14,541 bases of DNA from Alphaproteobacteria bacterium (lineage in GTDB: Bacteria > Pseudomonadota > Alphaproteobacteria > RS24), in contig JAKMCZ010000258.1 in NCBI GenBank assembly GCA_022428185.1, positions 1 through 14,541 of the forward strand, written 5' to 3'. Below, one piece after another: positions 1-7,345 of the stretch. The notes under the pieces were generated by a model. It saw nothing but the letters and a program-made list of their open reading frames with translations, had not been told where the DNA came from and searched no databases. The position numbers and the translations under genes are program-made. Position 1 is the stretch's first letter, and every line of letters begins with the position of its first letter.

Positions 1-657
1 GTGTTGGGTAAAAATGTAGTGCTGGAGCCGAATGTGGTCATCGGCGCAAAGGCTGAAATTGGCGACAATTGCCATATAGGTGCCAATAGCCATATCGGGC
101 ACGGTGTCGTTATCGGGCGCGATTGCACGATTGGAGCCAATACAACGGTCAGCTATGCGCTTTTGGGCGACCGCGTTATTATTCATAGTGGTGCGAATAT
201 TGGCTGCGACGGATTTGGTTTTGCCCCTGGTGCGGCGCATGTCAAAATTCCACAAATCGGGCGGGTGATTTTGCAGGCAGATGTTGAAATTGGCGGCAAT
301 ACGGTTATTGATCGCGGCGCTTTGGGCGATACGGTTATCGGCGAAGGCAGCAAAATCGATAATCTGGTGCATATCGCACACAATGTGCAATTGGGACGCC
401 ATTGTTTTATTACCGCAACTTGCGCGGTGGCGGGCAGCAGCACGCTCGGTGATTATGTTCAAATGGGTGGCGGGGCGAAAGTCGCCGGCCATGTTGAAAT
501 TGGTGAACATTGCGTTATTTCGGCCAATTCGGCAGTGCTGCGCTCATTTCCGGCCAATTGTAATATTGCCGGATCGCCGGCGCGCTTGCGGAATGAGCTT
601 TACCGCGACCAAGCTTTCTTGGCGCGCCTTCGCAAAGATACCGAAAACGACGCTTAA
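1..657 (+). CDS. lpxD: LpxD, UDP-3-O-acylglucosamine N-acyltransferase (5'-truncated by window edge)
   Basis: LpxD adds the second, N-linked 3-hydroxyacyl chain (from acyl-ACP) to UDP-3-O-acylglucosamine, the third step of lipid A synthesis, in the cytoplasm. The visible 218 codons are almost entirely left-handed beta-helix hexapeptide repeats (I-G-x-x-x/V-x-I-G patterns, residues about 3-190), then a short charged C-terminal helix. The segment IAHNVQLG (residues 125-132) carries His127, which matches the catalytic histidine of the family. The signature GCDGFGFAPG lies at 68-77. Full LpxD is about 340 residues, so roughly 120 N-terminal residues (the uridine-binding domain) lie outside the window. 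The frame is open at base 1, and the GTG there is probably internal rather than a start. lpxA follows after 63 nt, where relatives usually have fabZ. Confidence 0.95.
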   Translation: MLGKNVVLEPNVVIGAKAEIGDNCHIGANSHIGHGVVIGRDCTIGANTTVSYALLGDRVIIHSGANIGCDGFGFAPGAAHVKIPQIGRVILQADVEIGGNTVIDRGALGDTVIGEGSKIDNLVHIAHNVQLGRHCFITATCAVAGSSTLGDYVQMGGGAKVAGHVEIGEHCVISANSAVLRSFPANCNIAGSPARLRNELYRDQAFLARLRKDTENDA

Positions 658-720
658 AGCGTAATAATCCGACACAATCCTTTATTTGCGGCGGTTTTCG
701 ACTGGCCTTAACAAGCTGTA

Positions 721-1515
721 ATGGGAATTGTTCATGAAACGGCGGTCATTGATGCGTCAGTGAAGTTGGGTGCCGACGTAACAATCGGGCCTTTTTGCTG
801 CGTGACCGGTAATGTGGTTTTGGGCGATGGCGTGACGCTGGAAAGCCATGTCGTTGTCACCGGCAACACGACAATCGGCGACGCGACGCATATTTATCCT
901 TTCGCTTCTATCGGGCATATTCCGCAAGATTTGAAATTTGACCGCGAGGACGTGTCGTTGGAAATCGGCGCGCGCAATCGTATTCGCGAGCATGTCACCA
1001 TGAACCCGGGGACACAAGGCGGCGGCGCAGTAACTAAAGTCGGCGATGATGGCTTGTTTATGATGGGCGCGCATGTGGCGCATGACTGCATTGTCGGCGA
1101 CAATGTAATTCTCGCCAATAATGCAACCTTGGGTGGGCATGTGCTGGTCGGTGATTTTGCCATTCTCGGTGGCTTGGTTGGCGTGCATCAGTTTTGCCGC
1201 ATCGGCGCGCATGCTTTTATCGGCGCGGGCAGCCTGGTGGTTGAAGATGTCATTCCTTTCGGCGCGGCGACAGGCAATCGCGCTGTGCTGTCGGGCCTCA
1301 ATCTGGTCGGGTTAAAGCGGCGCGATTTTGACCGCGCGGAAATCAATGCGCTCAGGGCTTTGTACAAATCGCTTTTTGTCGAAAGCGATGGCGCGCTGAT
1401 GGGTCGGCTTGCCAAAGCAGCCATAGAATATGGCGGCAGCGAATGTGTCCAGCAGGTGGTGGAGTTTATGCGCGTCGAACAAAATCGCGGCTACTGCACC
1501 CCGCGCAATAAATAG
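721..1515 (+). CDS. lpxA: LpxA, acyl-ACP:UDP-N-acetylglucosamine O-acyltransferase
   Basis: LpxA catalyses the first step of lipid A synthesis, O-acylation of UDP-GlcNAc by a 3-hydroxyacyl-ACP. At 264 residues it is the normal family length. Residues 1-190 are hexapeptide-repeat beta-helix. The conserved block MMGAHVAHDC (114-123) contains His121, the equivalent of the E. coli catalytic histidine. VHQFCRIGAH (about 154-163) is a second family signature. The last 70 residues form the usual alpha-helical domain (LKRRDFDRAEINALR and following). The start ATG at 721 is the one expected from the family N-terminus (IVHETAVID). No good Shine-Dalgarno sequence precedes it; the upstream bases read TTAACAAGCTGTA. 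A weak promoter-like pair TTGCGG (686-691) and TTAACA (708-713), spaced 16 nt, would give a very short or absent leader. lpxI follows after 2 nt. Confidence 0.97.
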   Translation: MGIVHETAVIDASVKLGADVTIGPFCCVTGNVVLGDGVTLESHVVVTGNTTIGDATHIYPFASIGHIPQDLKFDREDVSLEIGARNRIREHVTMNPGTQGGGAVTKVGDDGLFMMGAHVAHDCIVGDNVILANNATLGGHVLVGDFAILGGLVGVHQFCRIGAHAFIGAGSLVVEDVIPFGAATGNRAVLSGLNLVGLKRRDFDRAEINALRALYKSLFVESDGALMGRLAKAAIEYGGSECVQQVVEFMRVEQNRGYCTPRNK

Positions 1516-1517
1516 AC

Positions 1518-2369
1518 ATGACAAAGATGGCGACCGCGCAATCCGATAATCCTTTGGGGCTGGTCGCCGGGTCGGGCGCGCTGCCTGTGCGTATTGCCGC
1601 TACGCAAGCCGACAATATTTTCATTATTGCTTTGGAAGACCAGGCTGAGAAGGCGTTGGAAAGCTATCCGCATATCATTTCGCCATTGGGGCACATGAAG
1701 GCGGCAGCAGATACGCTGCTGGCGGCGGGTTGCACTGAGATGGTGATTATCGGTGGTATTCAAAGACCGAATATTGAAAAGCTCGATTTTGATGAAGGCG
1801 GGCAGTGGTTTCTTGAGCAAGTCTTGGCCGGCGCGCATGAGGGCGACGACAGACTGTTGAAAGTCATAATTTCGTATTTTGAAATGCGTGGTCTTATCGT
1901 TCGTGCGGCGCAAGACTTTTTGGGTGATGACACAGGCAAAGCAGGTGCGCTGACCAGCCATGATGACACCGCGCATCAGGCTGATATCGACCGTGCCATT
2001 GACGTGGCGCGGATAATGGGCGCGCAAGATGTCGGACAAAGTGTGGCCGTCGGGCGACGTTTGGTTCTGGCGGTTGAGGGGCCTGAGGGAACAGATGCCA
2101 TGCTGACACGCTTGCGCGATTTATCGCCTGAGTTTCTCGGCACGGGGCAAAATAAATCCGGCGTATTGGCTAAATTACCAAAACCGCAGCAAGACCGCCG
2201 CGTCGATATTCCGGCTATTGGTTGCCGCACGGTCGAATTGGCGGCATCAGCGCATTTGGCCGGCATTGTGTTTGAAGCGGGTGGCACTTTATTCGATGAC
2301 TTTAACGCCGTGATTGCGTTGGCCGAAGAAGAAGGACTGTTTCTGTTAGGGCTTGAGGGACAGAGCTGA
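1518..2369 (+). CDS. lpxI: LpxI, UDP-2,3-diacylglucosamine pyrophosphatase
   Basis: LpxI (DUF1009 family) hydrolyses UDP-2,3-diacylglucosamine to lipid X plus UMP. It is the alphaproteobacterial replacement for LpxH. The 283 residues include the N-terminal GLVAGSGALP (14-23), TEMVIIGGIQRP (73-84), GDDRLLK (109-115), the GRRLVLAVEGPEGTDAML block (179-196) and the C-terminal QDRRVDIPAIG (225-235). Asp230 in VDIP probably corresponds to the essential aspartate described for Caulobacter LpxI; this is inferred by motif, not by alignment. The gene starts 2 nt after the lpxA stop, so translational coupling is likely. A second ATG at 1527 is possible and would shorten the protein by 3 residues. Its stop overlaps the lpxB start in TGATG. 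Its place between lpxA and lpxB supports the call. Confidence 0.95.
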   Translation: MTKMATAQSDNPLGLVAGSGALPVRIAATQADNIFIIALEDQAEKALESYPHIISPLGHMKAAADTLLAAGCTEMVIIGGIQRPNIEKLDFDEGGQWFLEQVLAGAHEGDDRLLKVIISYFEMRGLIVRAAQDFLGDDTGKAGALTSHDDTAHQADIDRAIDVARIMGAQDVGQSVAVGRRLVLAVEGPEGTDAMLTRLRDLSPEFLGTGQNKSGVLAKLPKPQQDRRVDIPAIGCRTVELAASAHLAGIVFEAGGTLFDDFNAVIALAEEEGLFLLGLEGQS

Positions 2370-3514
2370 TGTCTGCGCATATTATGATTATTGCCGGCGA
2401 AACATCTGGCGATGCGCTCGGCGCAGATTTAATGCAGGCGCTCCGCCAAGAAAATAGCGATGCAATGATTACCGGTATTGGCGGTCCGAAAATGACGGCA
2501 ATGGGGTTGGCGTCGATATTTCCAATGTCTGAAATCGCCGTGATGGGGTTGAAGGAAATATTACCGCGCCTGCCGCAATTATTTAAGCGCGTTGATGAAG
2601 CGGTGCAGCACGCGCTGGCGAGCGAGCCTGATGTGATGGTGTTGATAGACAGCCCTGAGTTTAATCACCGCGTTGCAAAGCGGGTGAAAGCCAAGCGCCC
2701 TGAGGCTAAAATAATTTGCTATGTTGCCCCGCATGTTTGGGCGTGGCGGCGCGGGCGGGCGCGCAAAATGCGTAAATATTTTGATGCGGTTATGGCTTTC
2801 TTGCCTTTTGAACCTGATGTTTTTGACGCCAACCAGGGGCCGCCTTGTCATTTTGTCGGCCACCCGATTGTCGATCGGTTGGAAGGTTTAGAGCCATTGC
2901 CGCACTTCGCCAAAAAATACCGACTAAAGGCGGGCGATGTACCATTAGCAGTTTTACCCGGTAGCCGCATTAGCGAGGTCAATGAGCTGGTGCCGGTATT
3001 CGGTCACGTACTGCGCTATCTCGACGGGCGCATTGATAATTTACGACCGATTATTCCACTGGTGCCACATATGGCTGACCTTGTGCGCGAAAAAACTGCG
3101 CATTGGCCCGGCAAGCCGATTTATGTCGAAAACGAAGCTGATAAGTTTGCCGCCTTTTCCGGCGCGCGCGCAGCGTTGGCGTCATCGGGCACGGCGACAA
3201 TGGAATTGGCGCTGGCCGGTTTGCCAACCGTCGTTGCTTACAATATGGGGTTGATGGGCGATTTGCTAGTGCGCATCATGCCGGTGCCGTCTGTGGTGCT
3301 GGTCAATCTTATTCTAGATGCGCCCGCGATGCCTGAATTTTTACAAGACCGCTGCGATGCCAAAGAGATTGCGCCAACAATGTTGCGCATATTGGAAGAT
3401 GATGCGGTGAACGCGCATTATCGCAATATGCTGTCAGGCTTTCGTCCTGCCATGCGCTCTGAGGGCGCAAAACCGGCTAACCGTGCGGCAGCCTTCACCC
3501 TGTCGCTAATTTAG
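2369..3514 (+). CDS. lpxB: LpxB, lipid-A-disaccharide synthase
   Basis: LpxB is a GT19 glycosyltransferase at the inner face of the cytoplasmic membrane. It joins UDP-2,3-diacylglucosamine to lipid X to give the lipid A disaccharide. At 381 residues it has normal length. Visible family motifs are GETSGD (10-15), VAPHVWAWRRGRARKM (about 118-133), the CHFVGHP block (about 160-166), LPGSRISEV and the C-terminal nucleotide-binding SSGTATMELALAGLP. The start ATG at 2369 overlaps the lpxI stop by one base and has GAGGGA at 2355-2360, a good ribosome site 8 nt upstream. The gene converges with gltA: the lpxB TAG (3512-3514) and the gltA TAA (complement of 3511-3513) share bases. No stem-loop terminator is visible at the junction. 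Confidence 0.97.
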   Translation: MSAHIMIIAGETSGDALGADLMQALRQENSDAMITGIGGPKMTAMGLASIFPMSEIAVMGLKEILPRLPQLFKRVDEAVQHALASEPDVMVLIDSPEFNHRVAKRVKAKRPEAKIICYVAPHVWAWRRGRARKMRKYFDAVMAFLPFEPDVFDANQGPPCHFVGHPIVDRLEGLEPLPHFAKKYRLKAGDVPLAVLPGSRISEVNELVPVFGHVLRYLDGRIDNLRPIIPLVPHMADLVREKTAHWPGKPIYVENEADKFAAFSGARAALASSGTATMELALAGLPTVVAYNMGLMGDLLVRIMPVPSVVLVNLILDAPAMPEFLQDRCDAKEIAPTMLRILEDDAVNAHYRNMLSGFRPAMRSEGAKPANRAAAFTLSLI

Positions 3515-4800
3515 CGCTTTTTAATATCGGTATAATCGCGCGTTGCCGCACCGACATAAAGTTGGCGCGGGCGACCGATGCGTTGACTTGGGTCTTCAAT
3601 CATTTCATTCCACTGAGCAATCCAGCCAACCGTGCGCGCCAGCGCAAACAAAACGGTAAACATTGATGTTGGGAAGCCCATCGCTTTTAGGGTGATGCCG
3701 GAATAGAAGTCGATGTTCGGATATAGCTTCTTCTCAACGAAGTAAGGGTCATTGAGCGCGATTTTTTCAAGTTCAATCGCGACATCAAGCAGCGGGTCAT
3801 CTTTTATGCCCAATTCGCCAAGCACTTCATGGCAGGTTTTTTGCATCACGCGGGCGCGCGGGTCGTAATTTTTGTAAACACGGTGACCAAAACCCATCAG
3901 ACGGAACGGGTCATCTTTATCTTTGGCGCGTTTGACAAATTCCGGTATCCGGTCGACTGAGCCGATTTCCGCCAACATGTCGAGCGCGGCCTCATTGGCA
4001 CCACCGTGGCTCGGCCCCCACAAACAAGCAATGCCCGCGGCGACGCAGGCAAATGGGTTGGCACCCGAAGAGCCGGCCAGACGAACCGTCGAGGTCGAGG
4101 CGTTTTGTTCGTGATCGGCGTGCAAAATGAAAATGCGATCCATCGCGCGGGCCAGTACAGGGCTGACTTTCATGTCTTCGCACGGAACCGAAAAGCACAT
4201 ATGCAAGAAATTAGACGCGTAATCGAGATCATTGCGCGGGTAAACAAAGGGCTGACCGACTGAATATTTATAAGCCATTGCGGCAATCGTCGGAATTTTG
4301 GCAATCAAGCGGCGGCTGGCAATACGGCGTTGTTCTTCATCATTAATGTCGGTGCTGTCGTGATAGAAAGCGGACAGCGCGCCAACAACCCCGACCATAA
4401 TTGCCATCGGGTGCGCATCACGGCGAAAGCCGTGGAAAAAACGGTTCATCTGCTCGTGCAACATGGTGTGTTGCGTAATGGCCGTTTCAAATTCTTCGAG
4501 TTCTTTGGCGTTCGGCAATTCGCCGTTCAAAAGCAAATAGCAGGTCTCAATAAAATTGCCCTTATCGGCTAATTGCTCAATCGGATAGCCGCGATGCAGC
4601 AAAACGCCTTCTTCGCCATCAATAAAGGTAATCTCGGATTTACAGCTCGCAGTTGAGGTAAAACCGGGGTCGTAGGTGAATTGTCCGGTTTGCCCGTAAA
4701 GCGTTGAAACATCAATAACACTTGGCCCAACGGTGCCCTCGTGAATCCCGAATTCATAGTCTTTTCCGAGGCTGGCAAGCTTAGCGTTTTCATCGCTCAT
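3511..4800 (-). CDS. gltA: Citrate synthase (type II, Gram-negative hexameric form)
   Basis: Citrate synthase condenses acetyl-CoA and oxaloacetate to citrate, the entry step of the TCA cycle. With the start at 4800 it has 429 residues, close to the usual 425-435. The catalytic triad is visible: His265 in LWGPSHGGANEAAL (260-273), His306 in MGFGHRVYKNYDPRA (302-316) and Asp364 in PNIDFYSG (361-368). The N-terminal beta-rich extension typical of NADH-regulated Gram-negative enzymes is present, so allosteric inhibition by NADH is plausible but not shown. The frame is open back to 4872, but AAGGAG six bases before ATG 4800 and the family N-terminus both favour the internal start. It lies 92 nt downstream of gltX on the same strand, an order common in alphaproteobacteria. 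Confidence 0.97.
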   Translation of the reverse strand: MSDENAKLASLGKDYEFGIHEGTVGPSVIDVSTLYGQTGQFTYDPGFTSTASCKSEITFIDGEEGVLLHRGYPIEQLADKGNFIETCYLLLNGELPNAKELEEFETAITQHTMLHEQMNRFFHGFRRDAHPMAIMVGVVGALSAFYHDSTDINDEEQRRIASRRLIAKIPTIAAMAYKYSVGQPFVYPRNDLDYASNFLHMCFSVPCEDMKVSPVLARAMDRIFILHADHEQNASTSTVRLAGSSGANPFACVAAGIACLWGPSHGGANEAALDMLAEIGSVDRIPEFVKRAKDKDDPFRLMGFGHRVYKNYDPRARVMQKTCHEVLGELGIKDDPLLDVAIELEKIALNDPYFVEKKLYPNIDFYSGITLKAMGFPTSMFTVLFALARTVGWIAQWNEMIEDPSQRIGRPRQLYVGAATRDYTDIKKR

Positions 4801-4806
4801 TGCGGT

Positions 4807-4812
4807 CTCCTT
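4807..4812 (-). promoter_or_regulatory. Ribosome binding site deciding the gltA start
   Basis: The minus strand reads AAGGAG here, six bases before the ATG at 4798-4800. An in-frame ATG 24 codons further upstream (4872) has no comparable site and would overlap the AT-rich spacer, so 4800 is the better start. Confidence 0.8.
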
Positions 4813-4892
4813 GTTGTTGATGTCCTGTCTTGGCGTTGTCTTAGCACAAAAAAAATAGCCAAGCCAGCGCAAGCAGCCAGTTTTTCGCGGAT

Positions 4893-6281
4893 TTATGCGC
4901 TAATTTGGTCGTTTAAGCGCGCCAAAGCCTCATTTTTACCAAGTAATGCGAGGACGTCGAAAATTCCTGGCGATCGGCTGTTACCGACCAGTGAGGCTCG
5001 GAAAGCGGGGGCTAATTTGCCCATTTTTAGGTCATTTTCGTCCATATAAGCCTTAATCAGGCTTTCCAAAGCGTCAGTCGACCAATCAGTGAGGCCGTTT
5101 AGCCGTTCACTCAATGCTTGCAGATGCGGTCTGGTGTCGTCATTTAAGTGCTTTTGCAGCTTCTCATCGACCGAAATAGGCCTTTTTGCGGCTAAAAAGG
5201 CAGCGTCTGCGGCGATATCGGGCAGACGGGTGGCGCGTTCCTTCAAAATCGGCATGGCAGCGGCTAATTGCGCCTCAAAATCGGCAAGCAACGGAGCGAG
5301 TGCGATGGTTTCACCAATCAACGCGGCATTATCGGCCATATTTAGATGCTGTGCGTTCACATTATCCAGTTTTTCCGTATCAAACCGCGCCGGAGATTTG
5401 CCGATAGCGTCGAGCGTGAACCAGTCAATCAGTTGCGTCGTGCTGAATACCTCATCGTCGCCGTGGCTCCAGCCAAGGCGCGCCAGATAATTTCGCATCG
5501 CTTCGGGCAGATATCCCATATCGCGATAGGCCTCGACCCCTAATGCGCCATGCCGTTTCGACAGCTTCGCGCCATTTGCACCATGTATTAGGGGAATATG
5601 TGCGAAATTGGGAAGCTGCCATTCCAAAGCGTCATAAATTTGCGCTTGGCGCGCCGCATTGGTCATGTGGTCATCGCCTCGAATAATATGGGTCACGCCC
5701 ATATCATGATCATCAACCACGACCGACAGCATATAGGTTGGTGTGCCGTCCGAGCGCAGTAAGACCAAATCGTCAAATTGCTCATTCGCGGTGGTGATTT
5801 GTCCCTGCACCGCATCATCAATCACGGTTTCGCCGCTTTGCGGTGCTTTGAAGCGCACCGCATAAGGTGCATCGACCGGCTCGCGACCCTCTCGGCAGGT
5901 GCCGTCATAGCGCGGTGAGCGGCCTTCGGCGCGCGCTTTTTCACGCATCGCGTCAACTTCCGCCGCTGTGCAGTAACATTTATAAGCTTTGCCTTCAGCC
6001 AATAATTGCTCGGCAATCGCGACATGGCGCGCCGCATTGGCATGTTGATAAACCGGTGTGTCATCGGCTTCAAGACCGAGCCAGTCCATGCCTTGCAAAA
6101 TGGCATCTATCGCTTCTTGGGTTGAACGCGCGCGATCAGTATCTTCAATCCGCAGCAAAAAAGTGCCGCCATGATGACGCGCAAAAGCCCAGTTGAACAA
6201 AGCGGTTCGCGCGCCGCCAATGTGCAAAAAGCCGGTCGGCGAGGGGGCGAAACGGGTAACCGGTTTTTGGCCGTTGCTCAT
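4893..6281 (-). CDS. gltX: Glutamyl-tRNA synthetase
   Basis: This class I aminoacyl-tRNA synthetase charges tRNA-Glu in the cytoplasm. The 462 residues are near the family norm (about 470). The N-terminal Rossmann catalytic domain shows RFAPSPTGFLHIGGARTA (10-27), with the HIGH-type motif at 20-23, and the KMSKS-type KLSKR at 239-243. Cys102, Cys104 and Cys129 align with the zinc cysteines of E. coli GluRS, but the fourth ligand position appears to be Glu131 rather than His, so zinc binding is uncertain. The C-terminal third is the helical anticodon-binding domain. Alphaproteobacteria often have a second gltX copy and a non-discriminating enzyme working with GatCAB; this cannot be judged here. 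The start is preceded by GAGGA about 7 nt upstream. The 348 nt between it and lexA may hold its promoter, which I could not identify. Confidence 0.97.
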   Translation of the reverse strand: MSNGQKPVTRFAPSPTGFLHIGGARTALFNWAFARHHGGTFLLRIEDTDRARSTQEAIDAILQGMDWLGLEADDTPVYQHANAARHVAIAEQLLAEGKAYKCYCTAAEVDAMREKARAEGRSPRYDGTCREGREPVDAPYAVRFKAPQSGETVIDDAVQGQITTANEQFDDLVLLRSDGTPTYMLSVVVDDHDMGVTHIIRGDDHMTNAARQAQIYDALEWQLPNFAHIPLIHGANGAKLSKRHGALGVEAYRDMGYLPEAMRNYLARLGWSHGDDEVFSTTQLIDWFTLDAIGKSPARFDTEKLDNVNAQHLNMADNAALIGETIALAPLLADFEAQLAAAMPILKERATRLPDIAADAAFLAAKRPISVDEKLQKHLNDDTRPHLQALSERLNGLTDWSTDALESLIKAYMDENDLKMGKLAPAFRASLVGNSRSPGIFDVLALLGKNEALARLNDQISA

Positions 6282-6629
6282 CGACTGTCCTCATCATCTT
6301 TCGGTATCGCGCAAGGCGTGTGGTTTGCGAAATGCTCCCCCAACAGTCGCTAGCGCTCAATCAGGGTCTGCGTCACTTTGTAAGCTGATACCACAATTTT
6401 CGGTCGCGCTCTAATGCATATCGGTCAATTTTCGCTGGTCATTTGCAGCTTCGTGGCTGCGATTACGGCTTTCTTCGTCTGGCCGCACGAGCCATCGGGT
6501 TTCATTGCGCTTATTTGACAGTCGTGCTTTCAAAATCCGACAGCATCGGCAATTCAAAATGAGCGAAGGCCGACTGCAAAAGCAGATTCTAAATGATAAT
6601 AGATTGTGGCAGCAGAATGTGTCGGGTGA
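6282..6629. other. 348-nt gltX-lexA intergenic region, no clear gene
   Basis: This is the only gap over 300 nt. It holds the gltX ribosome site at its left edge and presumably the gltX promoter, though no convincing -35/-10 pair was found on the minus strand. An 8-bp palindrome CGCTAGCG lies at 6348-6355. A short stem GCAGC-N6-GCTGC lies at 6446-6461, without a T-tract. There are two tiny plus-strand ORFs, 6414-6518 (34 codons, hydrophobic) and 6559-6633 (24 codons, no family resemblance). No terminator for lexA is evident; the best inverted repeat is CTGC-AAAA-GCAG near 6572-6583, too short to call. In many alphaproteobacteria comEC sits at this position. Confidence 0.6.
6414..6518 (+). pseudogene. 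Possible comEC relic or small membrane ORF (34 codons)
   Basis: This short ORF encodes one hydrophobic segment (about residues 6-22, rich in V, I, F and A) followed by FFVWPHEPSG. That pattern, a membrane helix ending in an aromatic-x-W/L-P-x-E-P turn, recalls the N-terminal membrane region of ComEC/Rec2 DNA-uptake proteins. comEC commonly lies between gltX and lexA in alphaproteobacteria. If that identity holds, the remaining protein (about 600-700 residues in intact ComEC) is gone, because fewer than 120 nt remain before lexA. No clear ribosome site precedes the ATG. It could equally be a chance ORF or a single-helix small protein. The resemblance is from memory of the family, not from an alignment. 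Confidence 0.22.
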
Positions 6630-7295
6630 TTAGTATTTGCGCATCAAGCCGACAAGGCGACCTTGAACGCGAACCTGATCAGAGCGGAAAATGCGTGTTT
6701 CATAAGCCGGATTAGCGGCCTCCAACGCAATCATTTCACCTTTACGGCGCAACCGTTTCAATGTTGCTTCATGGCCTTCAACCAGAGCGACAACAATTTC
6801 GCCATTTTCAGCCGTGTCACCGTTTTGAATAATCGCGGTGTCACCGTCGAAAATACCGGCATCAATCATCGAATCGCCATGAATTTCGAGCGCATAATGT
6901 TCGCCTGAGCGCATCATCTCAATCGGCACGGAGATTTGATTGACTTCTTCTTGCAGGGCTTCAATCGGCGTGCCCGCAGCGATGCGGCCCATAACCGAAA
7001 TGGATACGGCGCTGTCATCATTGGCAGCTTGTGGCACAGCGGGCGAATGCCGCGCCGGTGCAGACATGCTGCTTGCCATCGTGTCGGGCAATTTCACCAC
7101 TTCCAAAGCACGCGCACGATGCGCAAGGCGCTTAATGAAGCCACGCTCTTCAAGCGCCGTGATAAGGCGGTGGATTCCTGATTTGGATTTGAGGTTCAGC
7201 GCTTCCTTCATTTCGTCGAAGCTGGGAGACACACCGGTCTCTTTCAAACGCTCATTGATAAACAATAACAGCTCATATTGCTTCTTGGTGAGCAT
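6630..7295 (-). CDS. lexA: LexA, SOS repressor with self-cleaving protease domain
   Basis: LexA represses DNA-damage genes and cleaves itself when stimulated by RecA filaments. The 221 residues start with the winged helix-turn-helix (1-67; recognition region around SFDEMKEALNLKSKSGIHRL). A Pro/Ala/Ser-rich linker follows (about 70-97), then the S24 peptidase domain. The scissile bond is Ala107-Gly108 in MGRIAAGTPIEA. The catalytic dyad is Ser142 (HGDSMIDAG) and Lys180 (ATLKRL). The start at 7295 has GGAGGG 4 nt upstream. Upstream lies a promoter overlapped by a LexA box, so autoregulation is expected. The gene follows trpC on the same strand after 73 nt. In many relatives moaC and moeA lie between the two. 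Confidence 0.97.
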   Translation of the reverse strand: MLTKKQYELLLFINERLKETGVSPSFDEMKEALNLKSKSGIHRLITALEERGFIKRLAHRARALEVVKLPDTMASSMSAPARHSPAVPQAANDDSAVSISVMGRIAAGTPIEALQEEVNQISVPIEMMRSGEHYALEIHGDSMIDAGIFDGDTAIIQNGDTAENGEIVVALVEGHEATLKRLRRKGEMIALEAANPAYETRIFRSDQVRVQGRLVGLMRKY

Positions 7296-7330
7296 GGTTC
7301 CCTCCAGTAGAACGAATCGCTAACTCTCAT

Positions 7331-7345
7331 GTTCTACTTTTATTC
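7331..7345. promoter_or_regulatory. LexA operator (SOS box), alphaproteobacterial type
   Basis: The plus strand reads GTTCTACTTTTATTC, which is GTTC-N7-ATTC. It matches the alphaproteobacterial direct-repeat LexA box GTTC-N7-GTTC with one mismatch. It ends 35 nt before the lexA ATG and overlaps the predicted -10 hexamer of the lexA promoter, the expected layout for autorepression. Confidence 0.8.

Noticed and set aside
1..657. GTG at base 1 as a genuine start for a short hexapeptide acyltransferase
   Set aside because: The residues match the C-terminal two thirds of LpxD and the gene is followed by lpxA; truncation by the window edge is the simpler reading.
757..1212. 151-codon minus-strand open frame over lpxA
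   Set aside because: It is a shadow of the hexapeptide-repeat codons of lpxA, with no recognisable family.
1491..2039. 182-codon minus-strand open frame over lpxI
   Set aside because: lpxI is well supported by motifs and operon spacing; the antisense product shows no recognisable domain.
6193..6414. 73-codon plus-strand frame ending next to the 34-codon ORF (TAATG junction)
   Set aside because: Most of it is antisense to gltX and the residues do not resemble ComEC or any other family.
6559..6633. 24-codon ORF overlapping the lexA stop
   Set aside because: It is too short, has no ribosome site and resembles no family.
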